From positions 42,654 through 106,653 of the forward strand of contig JAAFHZ010000002.1 in NCBI GenBank assembly GCA_013297675.1: a stretch of DNA of 64,000 nt. Direction: 5' to 3'. The DNA comes from Synechococcales cyanobacterium bin59.metabat.ball.084 (GTDB lineage Bacteria > Cyanobacteriota > Cyanobacteriia > Cyanobacteriales > Chamaesiphonaceae). The position numbers and the translations under genes were made by a program. The notes beneath the pieces are model-generated. The model saw only the letters and a program-made list of their open reading frames with translations, ran no database searches and was not told the DNA's origin. Each line of letters opens with the position of its first letter. Within the stretch, counting starts at the first letter, position 1. Positions 1-8,665 of this stretch are shown one piece after another.

Positions 1-891
1 AATATGCGCAATGTAACTTTGGGCGCTAGGGATATAATGAATAATGTCAATAGTTCGGTAAACAGTGTGATTGATGCAGATGTGAGCATTCGATCAGCTA
101 CCCAAGCCCTAAGCAATAATATTCTTTCTCAGAGTATTATCGGTGCTATGTATCGACAATGTATGGCTTCGGCTGATCTCAATAAAATAAAGAGCTGCGC
201 TGATGCGACCAGGATTCAGATTAATGCTTATACGGGTGGTGCTGCTCCGGCGCTGCAAGTGAGCAGTAATGAGAAGTACCAGGAGCAGTTGATAGAGTTT
301 GCACAAAAAATGAAGGCGAGAAATGAAGCTCGGTATAAGCAGGTTGTCGATACGGCAAACGGAAGTAATCGACCAGACAACATAAATAATCCTATTTCAG
401 CCAACCCATCAGAGAAAAAAGCAGATTCTAACATCAGTGTGCTAGACTCCTCATATTTCGAGAATGACCAAGCTTTAGAAGGCATTACTAAGACAATCAT
501 GAGCTTCAGGATGGCTTTTATTTATATTGTGGAAATAATGATGATCATCACTGCTTTGGTTGGTCCGATATTTTTAGGGCTTTCATTATTTCCGGTGGGT
601 ACTAAGCCGTTAATCGCTTGGGGAGTTTCATTTTTGTCTTTAGGGTTTTGTAAAATTTGTTATACGTTAATATCGGGGCTGTCCTCGATCGCCTTCGTCT
701 ATGCAGGCCCTGACAACATAGATGCTGCGACTGTAGCGGTTGTGTTAGGAATACTGTCACCAGTATTATCCTTTAGTATTGCTTCGGGTTCAGGAATTAA
801 TGCTTTAAATAATATTTCTCAATCCGCACAAAATGCTGGTATTAAAAATGGTCTTGGTTACTACACCCCTAATAATTTTAATGATAAATGA
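1..891 (+). CDS. VirB6/TrbL-like membrane protein, 3' part (5' end outside window)
   Basis: The frame is open to the left edge of the window, and the first Met (base 4) sits in what reads like mid-protein sequence, so I treat the gene as 5'-truncated by the window. The first ~165 residues are soluble, rich in Asn and Ser, with a few Cys. From about residue 170 there are at least three hydrophobic segments. The tail is Gly/Ser/Asn-rich (GSGINALNNISQSAQNAG). The pattern of clustered membrane helices followed by a Gly-rich tail resembles the inner-membrane channel proteins VirB6/TrbL of type IV secretion; this assignment is inference. The last ~320 bases recur four times downstream, at 1811, 3762, 4990 and 6121. 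A secreted TPR gene follows 170 bases later. A VirD4-like gene lies at the other end of the window, which fits a transfer-related role. Confidence 0.6.
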   Translation, partial: NMRNVTLGARDIMNNVNSSVNSVIDADVSIRSATQALSNNILSQSIIGAMYRQCMASADLNKIKSCADATRIQINAYTGGAAPALQVSSNEKYQEQLIEFAQKMKARNEARYKQVVDTANGSNRPDNINNPISANPSEKKADSNISVLDSSYFENDQALEGITKTIMSFRMAFIYIVEIMMIITALVGPIFLGLSLFPVGTKPLIAWGVSFLSLGFCKICYTLISGLSSIAFVYAGPDNIDAATVAVVLGILSPVLSFSIASGSGINALNNISQSAQNAGIKNGLGYYTPNNFNDK

Positions 892-1064
892 TAATGCTTG
901 TGATAAAATTAGGGTGCATGTGACTTTCTATAAAGGAAATCATATGCCTTGATTTTTCATTAATATTAACAAATAGATCTAATCTTTATTTTCAGAAAGA
1001 TCATATCCACTCCAAACACGTAGCTTTTCAAAAACTTTTACCTTTATAAATCTGATTCAAAATT

Positions 1065-1769
1065 ATGCTGGAAACCAATTCACTTGTAATAGGACTAATG
1101 GTATTACTCTGTTCCTCTAACATGGCAGAAGCAGCAACTATCAACACAAATTTGAATAAGAGTTCTGAAAAGATTTTATTAGCTCAATTTGGCACAACCC
1201 CCACTGATAATCAAAGACAACAGGAGACGTTTAATAGGGGTTTAGACCACCATCAAAACTCTTTGCGTATCCAGAAACAACGGCAACAGCAAGCAGAATA
1301 TAATCGGCAGCAAAACGAACTTGACAGACAGAGAAGAATTTTGGAAGCTCAAGAGGCGGCACTTAACTCAATACCAGATCTGGCAAGAAAAAAAGACTAT
1401 TTAGCTCTTGGCAGAGCATGGCGCATCTTAGAAGTATGGGATAGAAGCTTAGACGCTGCTAATAAAGCCATTGCAGCTTATCCAGACATTGTGGGTGGAT
1501 ACCTTTTGCGAGCATCTTTAAGAGAAAGACTTAATGATATATCGGGTGCTATAGCTGATTACGATCAAGCAATCGAAATTGAGCCAGATCGTCATATTTA
1601 TTATGAGTCCCGTGGCAGGTTGAAAAAGAGTTTTGACCGAAACGGGGCAATTCAAGATTTTAGAATGGCTATGAAAATAGTAAAAGTAGATAATCGATTT
1701 AATCTAATTAGAGATTCTGAGTTGAGAATTCTCGCCAAAGAGCTGAGATCATTGGGGGCAACAGAATAA
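1065..1769 (+). CDS. secreted TPR protein, paralogue 1 of the array
   Basis: 234 residues. A signal peptide spans about residues 1-24 (hydrophobic core LVIGLMVLLCSS, cleavage likely after AEA). A Gln/Arg/Glu-rich coiled-coil-prone stretch follows (about 60-105), then two to three TPR-like helical pairs (about 110-205; motifs [19 protein letters not shown] and GAIADYDQAIEIEP). The protein is predicted periplasmic or exported, and the TPRs suggest protein binding. The function is unknown. It follows the VirB6-like gene, and four close paralogues lie within 5 kb. Its closest copy is the gene at 4257: both share upstream sequence and the start MLETNSLVIGL. I see no strong ribosome binding site before the ATG. 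Confidence 0.8.
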   Translation: MLETNSLVIGLMVLLCSSNMAEAATINTNLNKSSEKILLAQFGTTPTDNQRQQETFNRGLDHHQNSLRIQKQRQQQAEYNRQQNELDRQRRILEAQEAALNSIPDLARKKDYLALGRAWRILEVWDRSLDAANKAIAAYPDIVGGYLLRASLRERLNDISGAIADYDQAIEIEPDRHIYYESRGRLKKSFDRNGAIQDFRMAMKIVKVDNRFNLIRDSELRILAKELRSLGATE

Positions 1770-1810
1770 TCGATTAAGTGTTATGTTGATTCCGACGCTT
1801 CCGAGGATTC

Positions 1811-2115
1811 CGCTTTTTCTGGTCAGTACGAAACCTCTGATTGCCTGTGGTGTTTAATTTTTGTCTTTAGGGTTTTATAAGATTTGTTATACACTGATAT
1901 CGGGTTTGTTCTCGATCGCCTTTGTATATGCAGGTCCAGACAACATAGATGCTTCAACTGTTGCAGTAGTTCTAGGATTGCTTTCACCAGTACTAGCTTT
2001 TAGCATTGCTTCAAGTTCAGGAATAAACGCCCTAAACAGTGCTATCGGGCCTGCGCAAGTTGGCGGTATTAATTTTGGACTGGGATATTCCTCACCAAAT
2101 AATAATCAAAAGTAA
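1811..2115 (+). pseudogene. decayed 3' fragment 2 of the VirB6-like gene
   Basis: In-frame similarity to the last ~100 codons of the gene at 1-891 begins near 1811 (FLVSTKPLIACGV) and continues as FLSLGFYKICYTLISGL to a natural stop at 2115. A TAA at 1855-1857 replaces the parental Ser codon TCA, so only 1861-2115 stays open, and only with a TTG start. The tail has diverged (SSGINALNSAIGPAQVGG). No ribosome binding site or signal peptide is visible. I call it a pseudogene left by tandem duplication. A short membrane peptide could still be made from 1861. Confidence 0.7.
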
Positions 2116-2120
2116 TGATG

Positions 2121-2215
2121 TATAGCAGTTCCGGCTCGGATAAAGTGGATTTATGCACCTAAAAATCTCTCTGAGCTAAAGATCACTTTTGCTTTATTCA
2201 ACCCGGAACTGTTAC
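2121..2215 (+). repeat. MITE-like imperfect inverted repeat
   Basis: CAGTTCCGG at 2126-2134 is matched by CCGGAACTG at 2203-2211, and inner arms pair partly (GATAAAGTG with CACTTTTGCTTTAT). The element of ~86 bases would form a long hairpin. It fills most of the spacer between fragment 2 and the second TPR gene and is absent from the other spacers of the array. It could be a miniature transposable element or a large terminator. Confidence 0.5.
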
Positions 2216-2280
2216 AATCAACTAATCATCCTGATTTGAACACAATTAGAAGGCCAACCGTAATATTCTTCAAATAAGCC

Positions 2281-2943
2281 ATGAAAGTAAAAATAAGCTC
2301 ATTTGTTTGTGGACTAGTAGTATTAACCTCCTCCGTAGCACAAGCAACGTCTATCAAATTAAAATCTGAGAGAGCAACAAATAATCTTTATGCTCAAAGA
2401 GGACACCATCAGCGCGAACAAGATTATATTGGATATCGTCGCTGGGAAGAAGCAGTCAGACAGCAGGCAGAATATAATCGACAACAAAATGAGCTAGCCA
2501 GACTGGAAAGAATTAGACAAGCTAGAGAATCAGCTCTCAACTCAATACCAGAACTAGAAAACAAAAAAGACTATTTAGCTCTTGGTCAAGCGTGGCGCAC
2601 TTTAGAAGAATGGGACAAAAGTTTAGATGCTGCCAATAAAGCCATTGCAGCTTATCCAAACGTTGTGGGTGGATACACTTTGCGAGCATCTTTGAGAAAA
2701 AGACTCAATGATATATTAGGTACTTTAGCTGATTATGATCGAGCAATTGAAATTGAGCCAAATTTCCATGGCTATTACCAGCTACGCGGAGAACTAAAAA
2801 AAAGCTTTGATCGAAATGGAGCGATTCAAGATTTCCGCATGGCTATGAAGGTAATAAGAACTGACAATCGTTATAATCTCATTAGAGACAGAAGGTTAAA
2901 TGAATTTGCTAAAGAGCTTCAGTCTCTTGGTGCAACAGAATAA
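2281..2943 (+). CDS. secreted TPR protein, paralogue 2
   Basis: 220 residues. Signal peptide about 1-23 (start MKVKISSFVCGLVVLTSS, cleavage after AQA). The region after it (about 24-60) is unlike that of paralogue 1. The Arg/Glu/Gln-rich helix and the TPR part (about 95-190; [19 protein letters not shown]) are nearly identical to those of the other copies. The upstream 40 bases and the signal peptide match the next gene (3019), so these two form their own duplicate pair. Function unknown; predicted periplasmic protein-binding role. Confidence 0.8.
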   Translation: MKVKISSFVCGLVVLTSSVAQATSIKLKSERATNNLYAQRGHHQREQDYIGYRRWEEAVRQQAEYNRQQNELARLERIRQARESALNSIPELENKKDYLALGQAWRTLEEWDKSLDAANKAIAAYPNVVGGYTLRASLRKRLNDILGTLADYDRAIEIEPNFHGYYQLRGELKKSFDRNGAIQDFRMAMKVIRTDNRYNLIRDRRLNEFAKELQSLGATE

Positions 2944-3018
2944 TCAGTAGTACTACAAAAATTATCTAGCCTAAATTTAAGAGTCGTAAAACGCAATCAT
3001 AATATTTTTCAATAAACC

Positions 3019-3732
3019 ATGAAAGTAATAATTAGCTCATTCGCTTTTGGACTAGTGGTATTTACTTCCTCAACAACACAAGCAACGCCCATCAGATTAA
3101 AATCTGATGTAAATTTGTACAACAGCTTTAGAGAATTTTTACTAGTTCAATTTGGCACAACCCCCACATCTAATCAAAGACAACAAGAGGCGTTCAACAG
3201 AGATTCAAACAATTATCAAGGTTGGTTGTATTACCAGCAACAACAGAGGCAGCAAGCCGAATATAATCGTCAGCAGAACGAGCTAGCCAGACTGGAAAGA
3301 ATTAGACAAGCTAGGGAGTCAGCTCTCAACTCAATACCAGAACTAGAAAGTAAAAAAGACTATTTAGCTCTTGGTCAAGCGTGGCGCACTTTAGAAGAAT
3401 GGGACAGAAGTTTAAATGCTGCCAATAAAGCCATTGCAGCTTATCCAAACGTTGTAGGTGGATACACTCTTAGAGCATCCCTAAGAGCAAGACTTAATGA
3501 TGTGACAGGTGCGATCACTGACTATAATCAAGCCATTGCAATTAAGCCATATTATTATGGATACTATCAACTTCGAGGCGAACTGAAAAAGAGCTTAGAT
3601 CAAAATGGAGCAATTCAAGATTTTAGGACGGCTATGAAAGTTTTAAGAGTTGATAATCGTTATAACCTAATCAGAGACTCAGAGTTAAAAATTCTTGCCA
3701 AAGAACTACAATCCTTAGGAGCTACAGAGTAG
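3019..3732 (+). CDS. secreted TPR protein, paralogue 3
   Basis: 237 residues. The signal peptide resembles that of paralogue 2 (MKVIISSFAFGLVVFTSS, cleavage after TQA). The post-signal segment (LLVQFGTTPTSNQRQQEAFN) resembles that of paralogues 1 and 4, so this protein is a mosaic of the two subtypes. TPR part about 110-210. It follows paralogue 2 after only 75 bases with no membrane-gene fragment between, unlike the other array junctions. Function unknown. Confidence 0.8.
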   Translation: MKVIISSFAFGLVVFTSSTTQATPIRLKSDVNLYNSFREFLLVQFGTTPTSNQRQQEAFNRDSNNYQGWLYYQQQQRQQAEYNRQQNELARLERIRQARESALNSIPELESKKDYLALGQAWRTLEEWDRSLNAANKAIAAYPNVVGGYTLRASLRARLNDVTGAITDYNQAIAIKPYYYGYYQLRGELKKSLDQNGAIQDFRTAMKVLRVDNRYNLIRDSELKILAKELQSLGATE

Positions 3733-3761
3733 TAGATTAAATATTTGATTGATTTGATGTC

Positions 3762-4079
3762 TTAGGGCTTTCACTGTTTTCAGTGGGTACTAAACCGTTG
3801 ATTGCTTGGGAAAGTTCATTTTTGTCTTTAGATTTTTGTAAGATTTGTTATACGTTGATATCGGGTTTGTCCTCGATCGCCTTCGTCTATGCAGGCCCCG
3901 ATAACATAGATGCTGCGACTGTAGCAGTTGTGTTAGGAGTACTGTCACCAGTATTATCCTTTAGCATTGCTTCGGGTTCAGGAATTAATGCTTTAAATAA
4001 TATTTCTCAATCCGCACAAAATGCTGGTATTAAAAATGGTCTTGGTTACTACACCCCTAATAATTTCAATGATAAATGA
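3762..4079 (+). pseudogene. 3' fragment 3 of the VirB6-like gene (frame still open)
   Basis: The match to bases ~573-891 is almost perfect and runs in frame through to the same stop codon, ending in the identical tail (YYTPNNFNDK). Unlike fragments 2 and 4 it has no internal stop, and the frame is open from a GTG at 3783, giving 98 residues. The 5' boundary (CTTAGGGCTTTC) lies at the same parental position as in the other fragments. The spacer after it also matches the spacer after the parental gene, which points to a recent copy. It may be a repeat-unit end rather than a working gene. Confidence 0.65.
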
Positions 4080-4256
4080 TAATGCTTGTGATAAAATCAA
4101 GTAAAGGGTGCATGTGATTTTTTTTACAGAAAGTCACATGTCTTGATTTTTCATTAAAATCAACAAATAGATCCGATCTTTATTTTCAGAAAGTCATATG
4201 CACTCCAAACACATAACTTTTTAAAACTTTTACCTTTGTAAATTTAATTCAAAATT

Positions 4257-4961
4257 ATGCTAGAAACCAATTCACTTGTAATAGGACTAATAGTATTACT
4301 CTGTTCCTCTAATATGGCAGAAGCAGCAACTATCAACACAAATTTGAATAAGGGTTCTGAAAAGATTTTATTAGCTCAATTTGGCACAACGCCCACTGAT
4401 AATCAAAGACAACAGGAGACGTTTAATAGGGGTTTAGGCCACCATCAAAATTCTTTGCGTATCCAGAAACAACAGCAACAGCGAGCAGAATATAATCGGC
4501 TGCAAAATGAACTCGCCAGACTGGAAAGAATCAGGCAAGCTAAAGAGTCAGCCCTTAACTCAATACCAGAACTAGAGCAAAAAAAAGACTATTTAGCTCT
4601 TGGCCAAGCATGGCGTACTTTAGAAGAATGGGATAAAAGTTTAGATGCTGCCAATAAAGCCATAGCAGCTTATCCAAATGTTGTGGGCGGTTACACTTTA
4701 CGAGCATCTTTGAGAAAAAGATTCAATGATATATTAGGTGCAATCTCTGATTATGATCAAGCAATCGCAATTGAGCCAAATTTTCATGGGTATTACCGGC
4801 TTCGCGGTAAACTAAAAAAGAGTTTTGACCGAAATGGTGCAATTCAAGATTTTAGGATGGCTATGAAAGTGATAAGAATTGATAATCGCTTTAATCTTAT
4901 TAGAGAATCTGAACTAAAAATTTTCGCCCAGGAATTGAGATCTTTAGACGCAACAGAATAG
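4257..4961 (+). CDS. secreted TPR protein, paralogue 4
   Basis: 234 residues, the same length as paralogue 1. The first ~90 residues are almost identical to paralogue 1 (signal peptide ending AEA, then GTTPTDNQRQQETFN). The later part, with [20 protein letters not shown] and the following TPRs, is closer to paralogues 2, 3 and 5. This suggests gene conversion within the array. It follows fragment 3 just as paralogue 1 follows the parental gene, with an offset of about 3.19 kb. Function unknown. Confidence 0.8.
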   Translation: MLETNSLVIGLIVLLCSSNMAEAATINTNLNKGSEKILLAQFGTTPTDNQRQQETFNRGLGHHQNSLRIQKQQQQRAEYNRLQNELARLERIRQAKESALNSIPELEQKKDYLALGQAWRTLEEWDKSLDAANKAIAAYPNVVGGYTLRASLRKRFNDILGAISDYDQAIAIEPNFHGYYRLRGKLKKSFDRNGAIQDFRMAMKVIRIDNRFNLIRESELKIFAQELRSLDATE

Positions 4962-4989
4962 CTAATTCAAAGTTTAGTTAATCCAATAT

Positions 4990-5303
4990 CTTTGGGGCTT
5001 TCTCTATTTTTGCTGGGTATTAAACCTCTAATTGCTTAGGATGTTTCATTTTTATCTTTAGGGTTTTGTAAGATTTGTTATATGCTGATATCGGGTTTGT
5101 CCTCGATCGCCTTCGTATACGCAGGTCCTGACAACATAGATGCTTCCACTGTGGCTGTGGTATTAGGAATACTATCGCCGGTACTAGCTTTTAGTATTGC
5201 CGCTAATTCAGGTATAAATGCTTTGAACAGTGTTTCTCAATCTGCCCAGGCAGGTGGAATAGGAACTGGATTAATTCATTATGGCTCTAGGAACGGCCTA
5301 TGA
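4990..5303 (+). pseudogene. decayed 3' fragment 4 of the VirB6-like gene
   Basis: In-frame similarity starts near 4990 (FLLGIKPLIA). A TAG at 5038-5040 replaces the parental Trp codon TGG. The frame then continues (DVSFLSLGFCKICYMLISGL) to a divergent tail ending SRNGL. The open part from the ATG at 5082 is 73 residues, with two hydrophobic stretches. The stop lies only six codons away from the nonsense codon of fragment 2 in the parental alignment. Most likely a non-functional duplicate end. Confidence 0.7.
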
Positions 5304-5421
5304 AATTATTCACTTACTAAACGAAGAAGATAGGTTTTATGTAAAATGGAGTAACTGATAGTTAGAAATTAAATATGGCATTTCCAAAGAAACAGAAATA
5401 ACTCATTCATAGGTAATAGTA

Positions 5422-6066
5422 ATGTTTAAAGCTACTCACAATAATCTTTCATTGTTTTTCGGGTTATCAGTATATATGCTATTAGCCCCAAGCATTTCAA
5501 TGGCAACTACTAAACTTTATCAGCAGTCAAAAGGAATTTTTTATGCCCAGTCATATCATGATCTTTGGTCGGAACTCAGAGAATTTAATCAGCGGCAACG
5601 GGAGCGGGAAAAGGAGCTTGCTAGACTGGAAAGAATTAGGCAGGCTAAAGAGTCAGCCATTAACTCAATACCAGAACTAGAAAGCAAAAAAGACTATTTA
5701 GCTCTTGGTCAAGCATGGCGCACATTAGAAGAATGGGACAAAAGTTTAGATGCTGCCAATAAAGCCATTGCAGCTTATCCAAACGTTGTAGGTGGATACA
5801 CTTTACGAGCATCTTTGAGAAAAAGACTCAATGATATATCAGGTACTTTAGCTGATTATGATCGAGCAATTGAAATTGAGCCAAATTTTCATGGCTATTA
5901 TGAGATTCGTGGTGTTTTGAAAAAAAGTTTTGACCGAAACGGGGCAATTCAAGATTTTAGAATGGCTATGAAAATAGTAAGGGTTGATAATCGTTATAAT
6001 CTGATTAGAGATTCAGAGTTAAAAAACCTTGCCAAAGAACTCCAATCTTTAGGAGCTACAGAGTAG
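5422..6066 (+). CDS. secreted TPR protein, paralogue 5
   Basis: 214 residues, the shortest copy. The N-terminus is unlike the other four (start [15 protein letters not shown]; signal peptide likely cleaved after SMA or nearby), and the post-signal linker is short. From [15 protein letters not shown] onward it rejoins the common sequence, with TPRs at about 85-185. A weak AGG-type ribosome binding site precedes the ATG. It is the last full gene of the array, followed by a 57-base membrane-gene remnant and the murD breakpoint. Confidence 0.8.
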   Translation: MFKATHNNLSLFFGLSVYMLLAPSISMATTKLYQQSKGIFYAQSYHDLWSELREFNQRQREREKELARLERIRQAKESAINSIPELESKKDYLALGQAWRTLEEWDKSLDAANKAIAAYPNVVGGYTLRASLRKRLNDISGTLADYDRAIEIEPNFHGYYEIRGVLKKSFDRNGAIQDFRMAMKIVRVDNRYNLIRDSELKNLAKELQSLGATE

Positions 6067-6120
6067 TTGAGTTCAAATTAGAGACTCCAGAATCATGATT
6101 TAAGCCCATCATAAATATTT

Positions 6121-6177
6121 CGGAGATTCCGTTTTTTCTGGTGGGTACGAAACCTCTGATTGCCGGTGTTTCATTTT
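6121..6177 (+). pseudogene. 57-base remnant 5 of the VirB6-like gene
   Basis: The bases encode [14 protein letters not shown] in the array frame, matching [16 protein letters not shown] of the parental gene. The match stops at 6177, where the next bases match murD on the other strand. This defines the right edge of the array as a recombination joint rather than a natural gene end. Confidence 0.65.
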
Positions 6178-6610
6178 CGCAGGCAGCTAAACCAATGTTG
6201 CCGCACGCCGGGGCATCGAGTCCCGCCGCCTGAAAAATCGCGGCAGCGATCGAGGTGACGGTAGTTTTGCCGTTGGTGCCAGTGATGCCCACCCAAGGAA
6301 TATCTTTTAGCTCTCGCCAAGCCAGCTCCCCGATCGTCTCGATGCCCATTTCCCGCGCTTTAACTAAGGCCGAAAGATCCCACGGGACACCGGGACTGAC
6401 GACTACTAGTTGGATGTCCGGGCTAGGTTGAAAGCTGTCGCCGAGTTTGACGGTGATGTTCAAGTCAGAGATTTGCTCCTTGAGCTTCAGGAGGCTCTCG
6501 CTCTGTCCTCGATCGCTGATGGTGACGGCATAGCCCTGCTTTTGTAAAATTTTGGCACCGGCAATGCCCGATCGACCCAGACCAATGATTGTAGAAGCTA
6601 GCACATGCAC
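6178..6610 (-). pseudogene. murD: truncated murD, N-terminal third only
   Basis: UDP-N-acetylmuramoylalanine-D-glutamate ligase fragment. The nucleotide-binding N-terminal domain is present ([20 protein letters not shown]) and so is the Mur-ligase ATP loop ([13 protein letters not shown]), followed by [13 protein letters not shown]. After that Glu the frame runs into the antisense of the VirB6-like remnant and stops. A whole MurD has about 450 residues; only ~145 remain, without the central catalytic and C-terminal domains. The start is probably the GTG at 6610 (or 6613/6604), as no ATG lies near the normal N-terminus. MurD is essential, so an intact copy must exist elsewhere, or the rest lies to the left of this window. 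Confidence 0.8.
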
Positions 6611-6870
6611 CACGCGAAAAATACCACAATTATCATAGCCGACGAGTTGCCTTTGGCAGTAAGTAATATGCCTAGCCTCAAATTTAGAATTGCTAGCCAA
6701 GCCCAAATAAGCGATCGACCAACTTCCAGCAGTAACCCGAGCATCTTGGCCGAGGTTCCATCAAAACAGCAAGATCTGACGTAAAGTTTGGTAAAGTATT
6801 CACAGGACAAAAGAGATTAAGTGAAATTACTCACATTACATAGTATAAAAAATTTTAGGAGGACTCTCTA

Positions 6871-7947
6871 ATGGCACTCGTCCCAATGCGGCTTTTACTA
6901 GACCACGCAGCAGAGCATGGTTACGGAATTCCTGCTTACAACGTGAACAACATGGAGCAAATCCAGGCGATCATGCAGGCAGCGAACGAAACTAATAGCC
7001 CCGTTATCTTGCAAGCTTCTCGCGGTGCGCGTACCTATGCAGGCGAAGCATTCTTGCGTCACCTGATCTTGGCAGCGGTAGAAACCTACCCACATATTCC
7101 AATTTGTATGCACCAAGACCACGGTAACAGCGCGGCAACTTGCTACTCTGCAATGAAACAGGGCTTCACCAGCGTCATGATGGATGGCTCCTTACAAGCA
7201 GATGCCAAAACTCCTGCTAGCTTCGAGTATAACGTCAACGTTACTCGCCAAGTAGTAGAAGTTGCTCACGCGATCGGCGTAAGCGTAGAAGGCGAATTAG
7301 GCTGCTTGGGTTCTCTAGAAACCGGCATGGGCGAAGCTGAAGACGGTCACGGTTTTGAAGGTGCTTTATCTCACGACCAGCTCCTAACTGATCCAGAAGA
7401 AGCAGTGCAATTTGTAGAAACCACTGGCGTAGATGCTTTGGCTGTAGCCATTGGCACTAGCCACGGTGCTTACAAATTTACTCGCAAGCCTACTGGTGAA
7501 GTATTGGCCATTAGCCGCATCGAAGAAATTCACAACCGTCTACCCAACACTCACTTGGTAATGCACGGTTCTTCTTCAGTTCCTGAAGATTTAATTGCTT
7601 TAATCAACAAGTTCGGCGGCAAGATCCCTGAAACTTACGGTGTACCTTTAGAAGAAATCCAAAAAGGCATCAAGTGCGGTGTACGCAAAGTTAACATCGA
7701 CACCGACAACCGTTTGGCAATCACTGCGGCAGTGCGCGAAGCTTTGGCTGCTAAGCCCGAAGAATTCGATCCTCGCCACTTCTTGAAGCCATCGATTAAG
7801 TACATGCAGAAAGTATGTACCGAGCGCTACGAAGCTTTCTGGGCAGCCGGTAAAGCCAGCAGCATCAAGGCAGTTTCCTTGGATGACTTCGCTGTTAAGT
7901 ACGCCAAAGGCGAAATCAAAGGTCCTAAAGTGACTGTTTCTGTCTAA
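6871..7947 (+). CDS. fbaA: fructose-bisphosphate aldolase, class II
   Basis: 358 residues, full length for the cyanobacterial class IIA/B enzyme of glycolysis and the Calvin cycle, which reversibly joins dihydroxyacetone phosphate with glyceraldehyde 3-phosphate or erythrose 4-phosphate. The zinc-site motif MHQDHGN is at about 82-88, followed by EGELGCLG and the acidic segment before GFEGALSHD. Later motifs [10 protein letters not shown] and [11 protein letters not shown] bind zinc and phosphate. A strong AGGAGG site lies 8 bases before the ATG. Transcribed alone, with a terminator 20 bases after the stop. Confidence 0.97.
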   Translation: MALVPMRLLLDHAAEHGYGIPAYNVNNMEQIQAIMQAANETNSPVILQASRGARTYAGEAFLRHLILAAVETYPHIPICMHQDHGNSAATCYSAMKQGFTSVMMDGSLQADAKTPASFEYNVNVTRQVVEVAHAIGVSVEGELGCLGSLETGMGEAEDGHGFEGALSHDQLLTDPEEAVQFVETTGVDALAVAIGTSHGAYKFTRKPTGEVLAISRIEEIHNRLPNTHLVMHGSSSVPEDLIALINKFGGKIPETYGVPLEEIQKGIKCGVRKVNIDTDNRLAITAAVREALAAKPEEFDPRHFLKPSIKYMQKVCTERYEAFWAAGKASSIKAVSLDDFAVKYAKGEIKGPKVTVSV

Positions 7948-7967
7948 TTTTTAGACCTAATTTCGAT

Positions 7968-7996
7968 ACCCCCGGCTTGACTGGGGGTTTCTTTTG
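7968..7996 (+). terminator. intrinsic terminator of fbaA
   Basis: The stem ACCCCCGG / CTGGGGGT (7968-7975 with 7981-7988) has a five-base loop and is followed by TTTCTTTT. Confidence 0.85.
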
Positions 7997-8065
7997 ACTG
8001 TGATTGTATTAGACTTTCTTTATATTCCAACACATTTCTCTTCAAACCTTATCTCTTTAAACCCT

Positions 8066-8590
8066 ATGTCATTCTTTCGTCCTCTAATTTCATTATTTTT
8101 AGTCTGTATTGCCGTGTTGGTGGTTAGCTGTAGCGACGGCAATGTGAAGGCTCCTACTTATTCGGCGGAAACCATCACCAGAATTCAACTGGCTAGTGCT
8201 GGGGTAGAAAAAATCAAAGAGCGCTTACCAGAACTGGAAAGCTATATCGATAAGCAAGATTGGAACAACATTCGTTCCTTTATTCATGGCCCTTTGGGTG
8301 ATTTGCGCACTCGGTTAGTGGGAATCTCTAAGGAGCTATTGCCTGCCGATCGCACCAAGTCTTTGGAGCTGGGCAAAGAAATATTTGGCCATTTAAACAA
8401 AATTGACACCGCAGCCGCCGACAACAATCAGGCGATCGCGGCAACCAACTACACCGAAGCACTAAAAGACCTCGCTGCTTTTAATGACTTGTTACCTGAA
8501 TTGCCCAAAGCTACTGCGGTCGAAACTCCTTCAGCAGAAACTGCTGAAGCAAGCGAATCTACAATGAAAGCTCCTGGCAGCATGATGTAA
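8066..8590 (+). CDS. psbQ: photosystem II lipoprotein PsbQ (CyanoQ)
   Basis: 174 residues from the ATG at 8066; the reading frame is open further upstream, but only this start places a lipoprotein signal at the N-terminus. Signal about 1-21, lipobox VVSC with the lipidated Cys at 22. The mature part is helical and contains the family pattern FIHGPLGDLRTRL. PsbQ is a lumenal subunit that stabilises the oxygen-evolving side of photosystem II, together with PsbO, encoded at 21030. The tail is extended and Ala/Glu/Ser-rich. A terminator follows. Confidence 0.88.
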   Translation: MSFFRPLISLFLVCIAVLVVSCSDGNVKAPTYSAETITRIQLASAGVEKIKERLPELESYIDKQDWNNIRSFIHGPLGDLRTRLVGISKELLPADRTKSLELGKEIFGHLNKIDTAAADNNQAIAATNYTEALKDLAAFNDLLPELPKATAVETPSAETAEASESTMKAPGSMM

Positions 8591-8621
8591 ATCGCAGTAA
8601 TTTGTATAAATGCTAGAATTT

Positions 8622-8655
8622 AAACTCTTGTTGTCAGCAGCAAGGGTTTATTTTT
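8622..8655 (+). terminator. intrinsic terminator of psbQ
   Basis: AAACTCTTG at 8622-8630 pairs with CAAGGGTTT at 8641-8649, allowing one G-T pair. TATTTTTTATT follows. Confidence 0.75.
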
Positions 8656-8665
8656 TATTGAACTG

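Noticed and set aside
4..500. Minus-strand frames over the first gene
   Set aside because: Shadows of the VirB6-like gene without signal, start site or family pattern.
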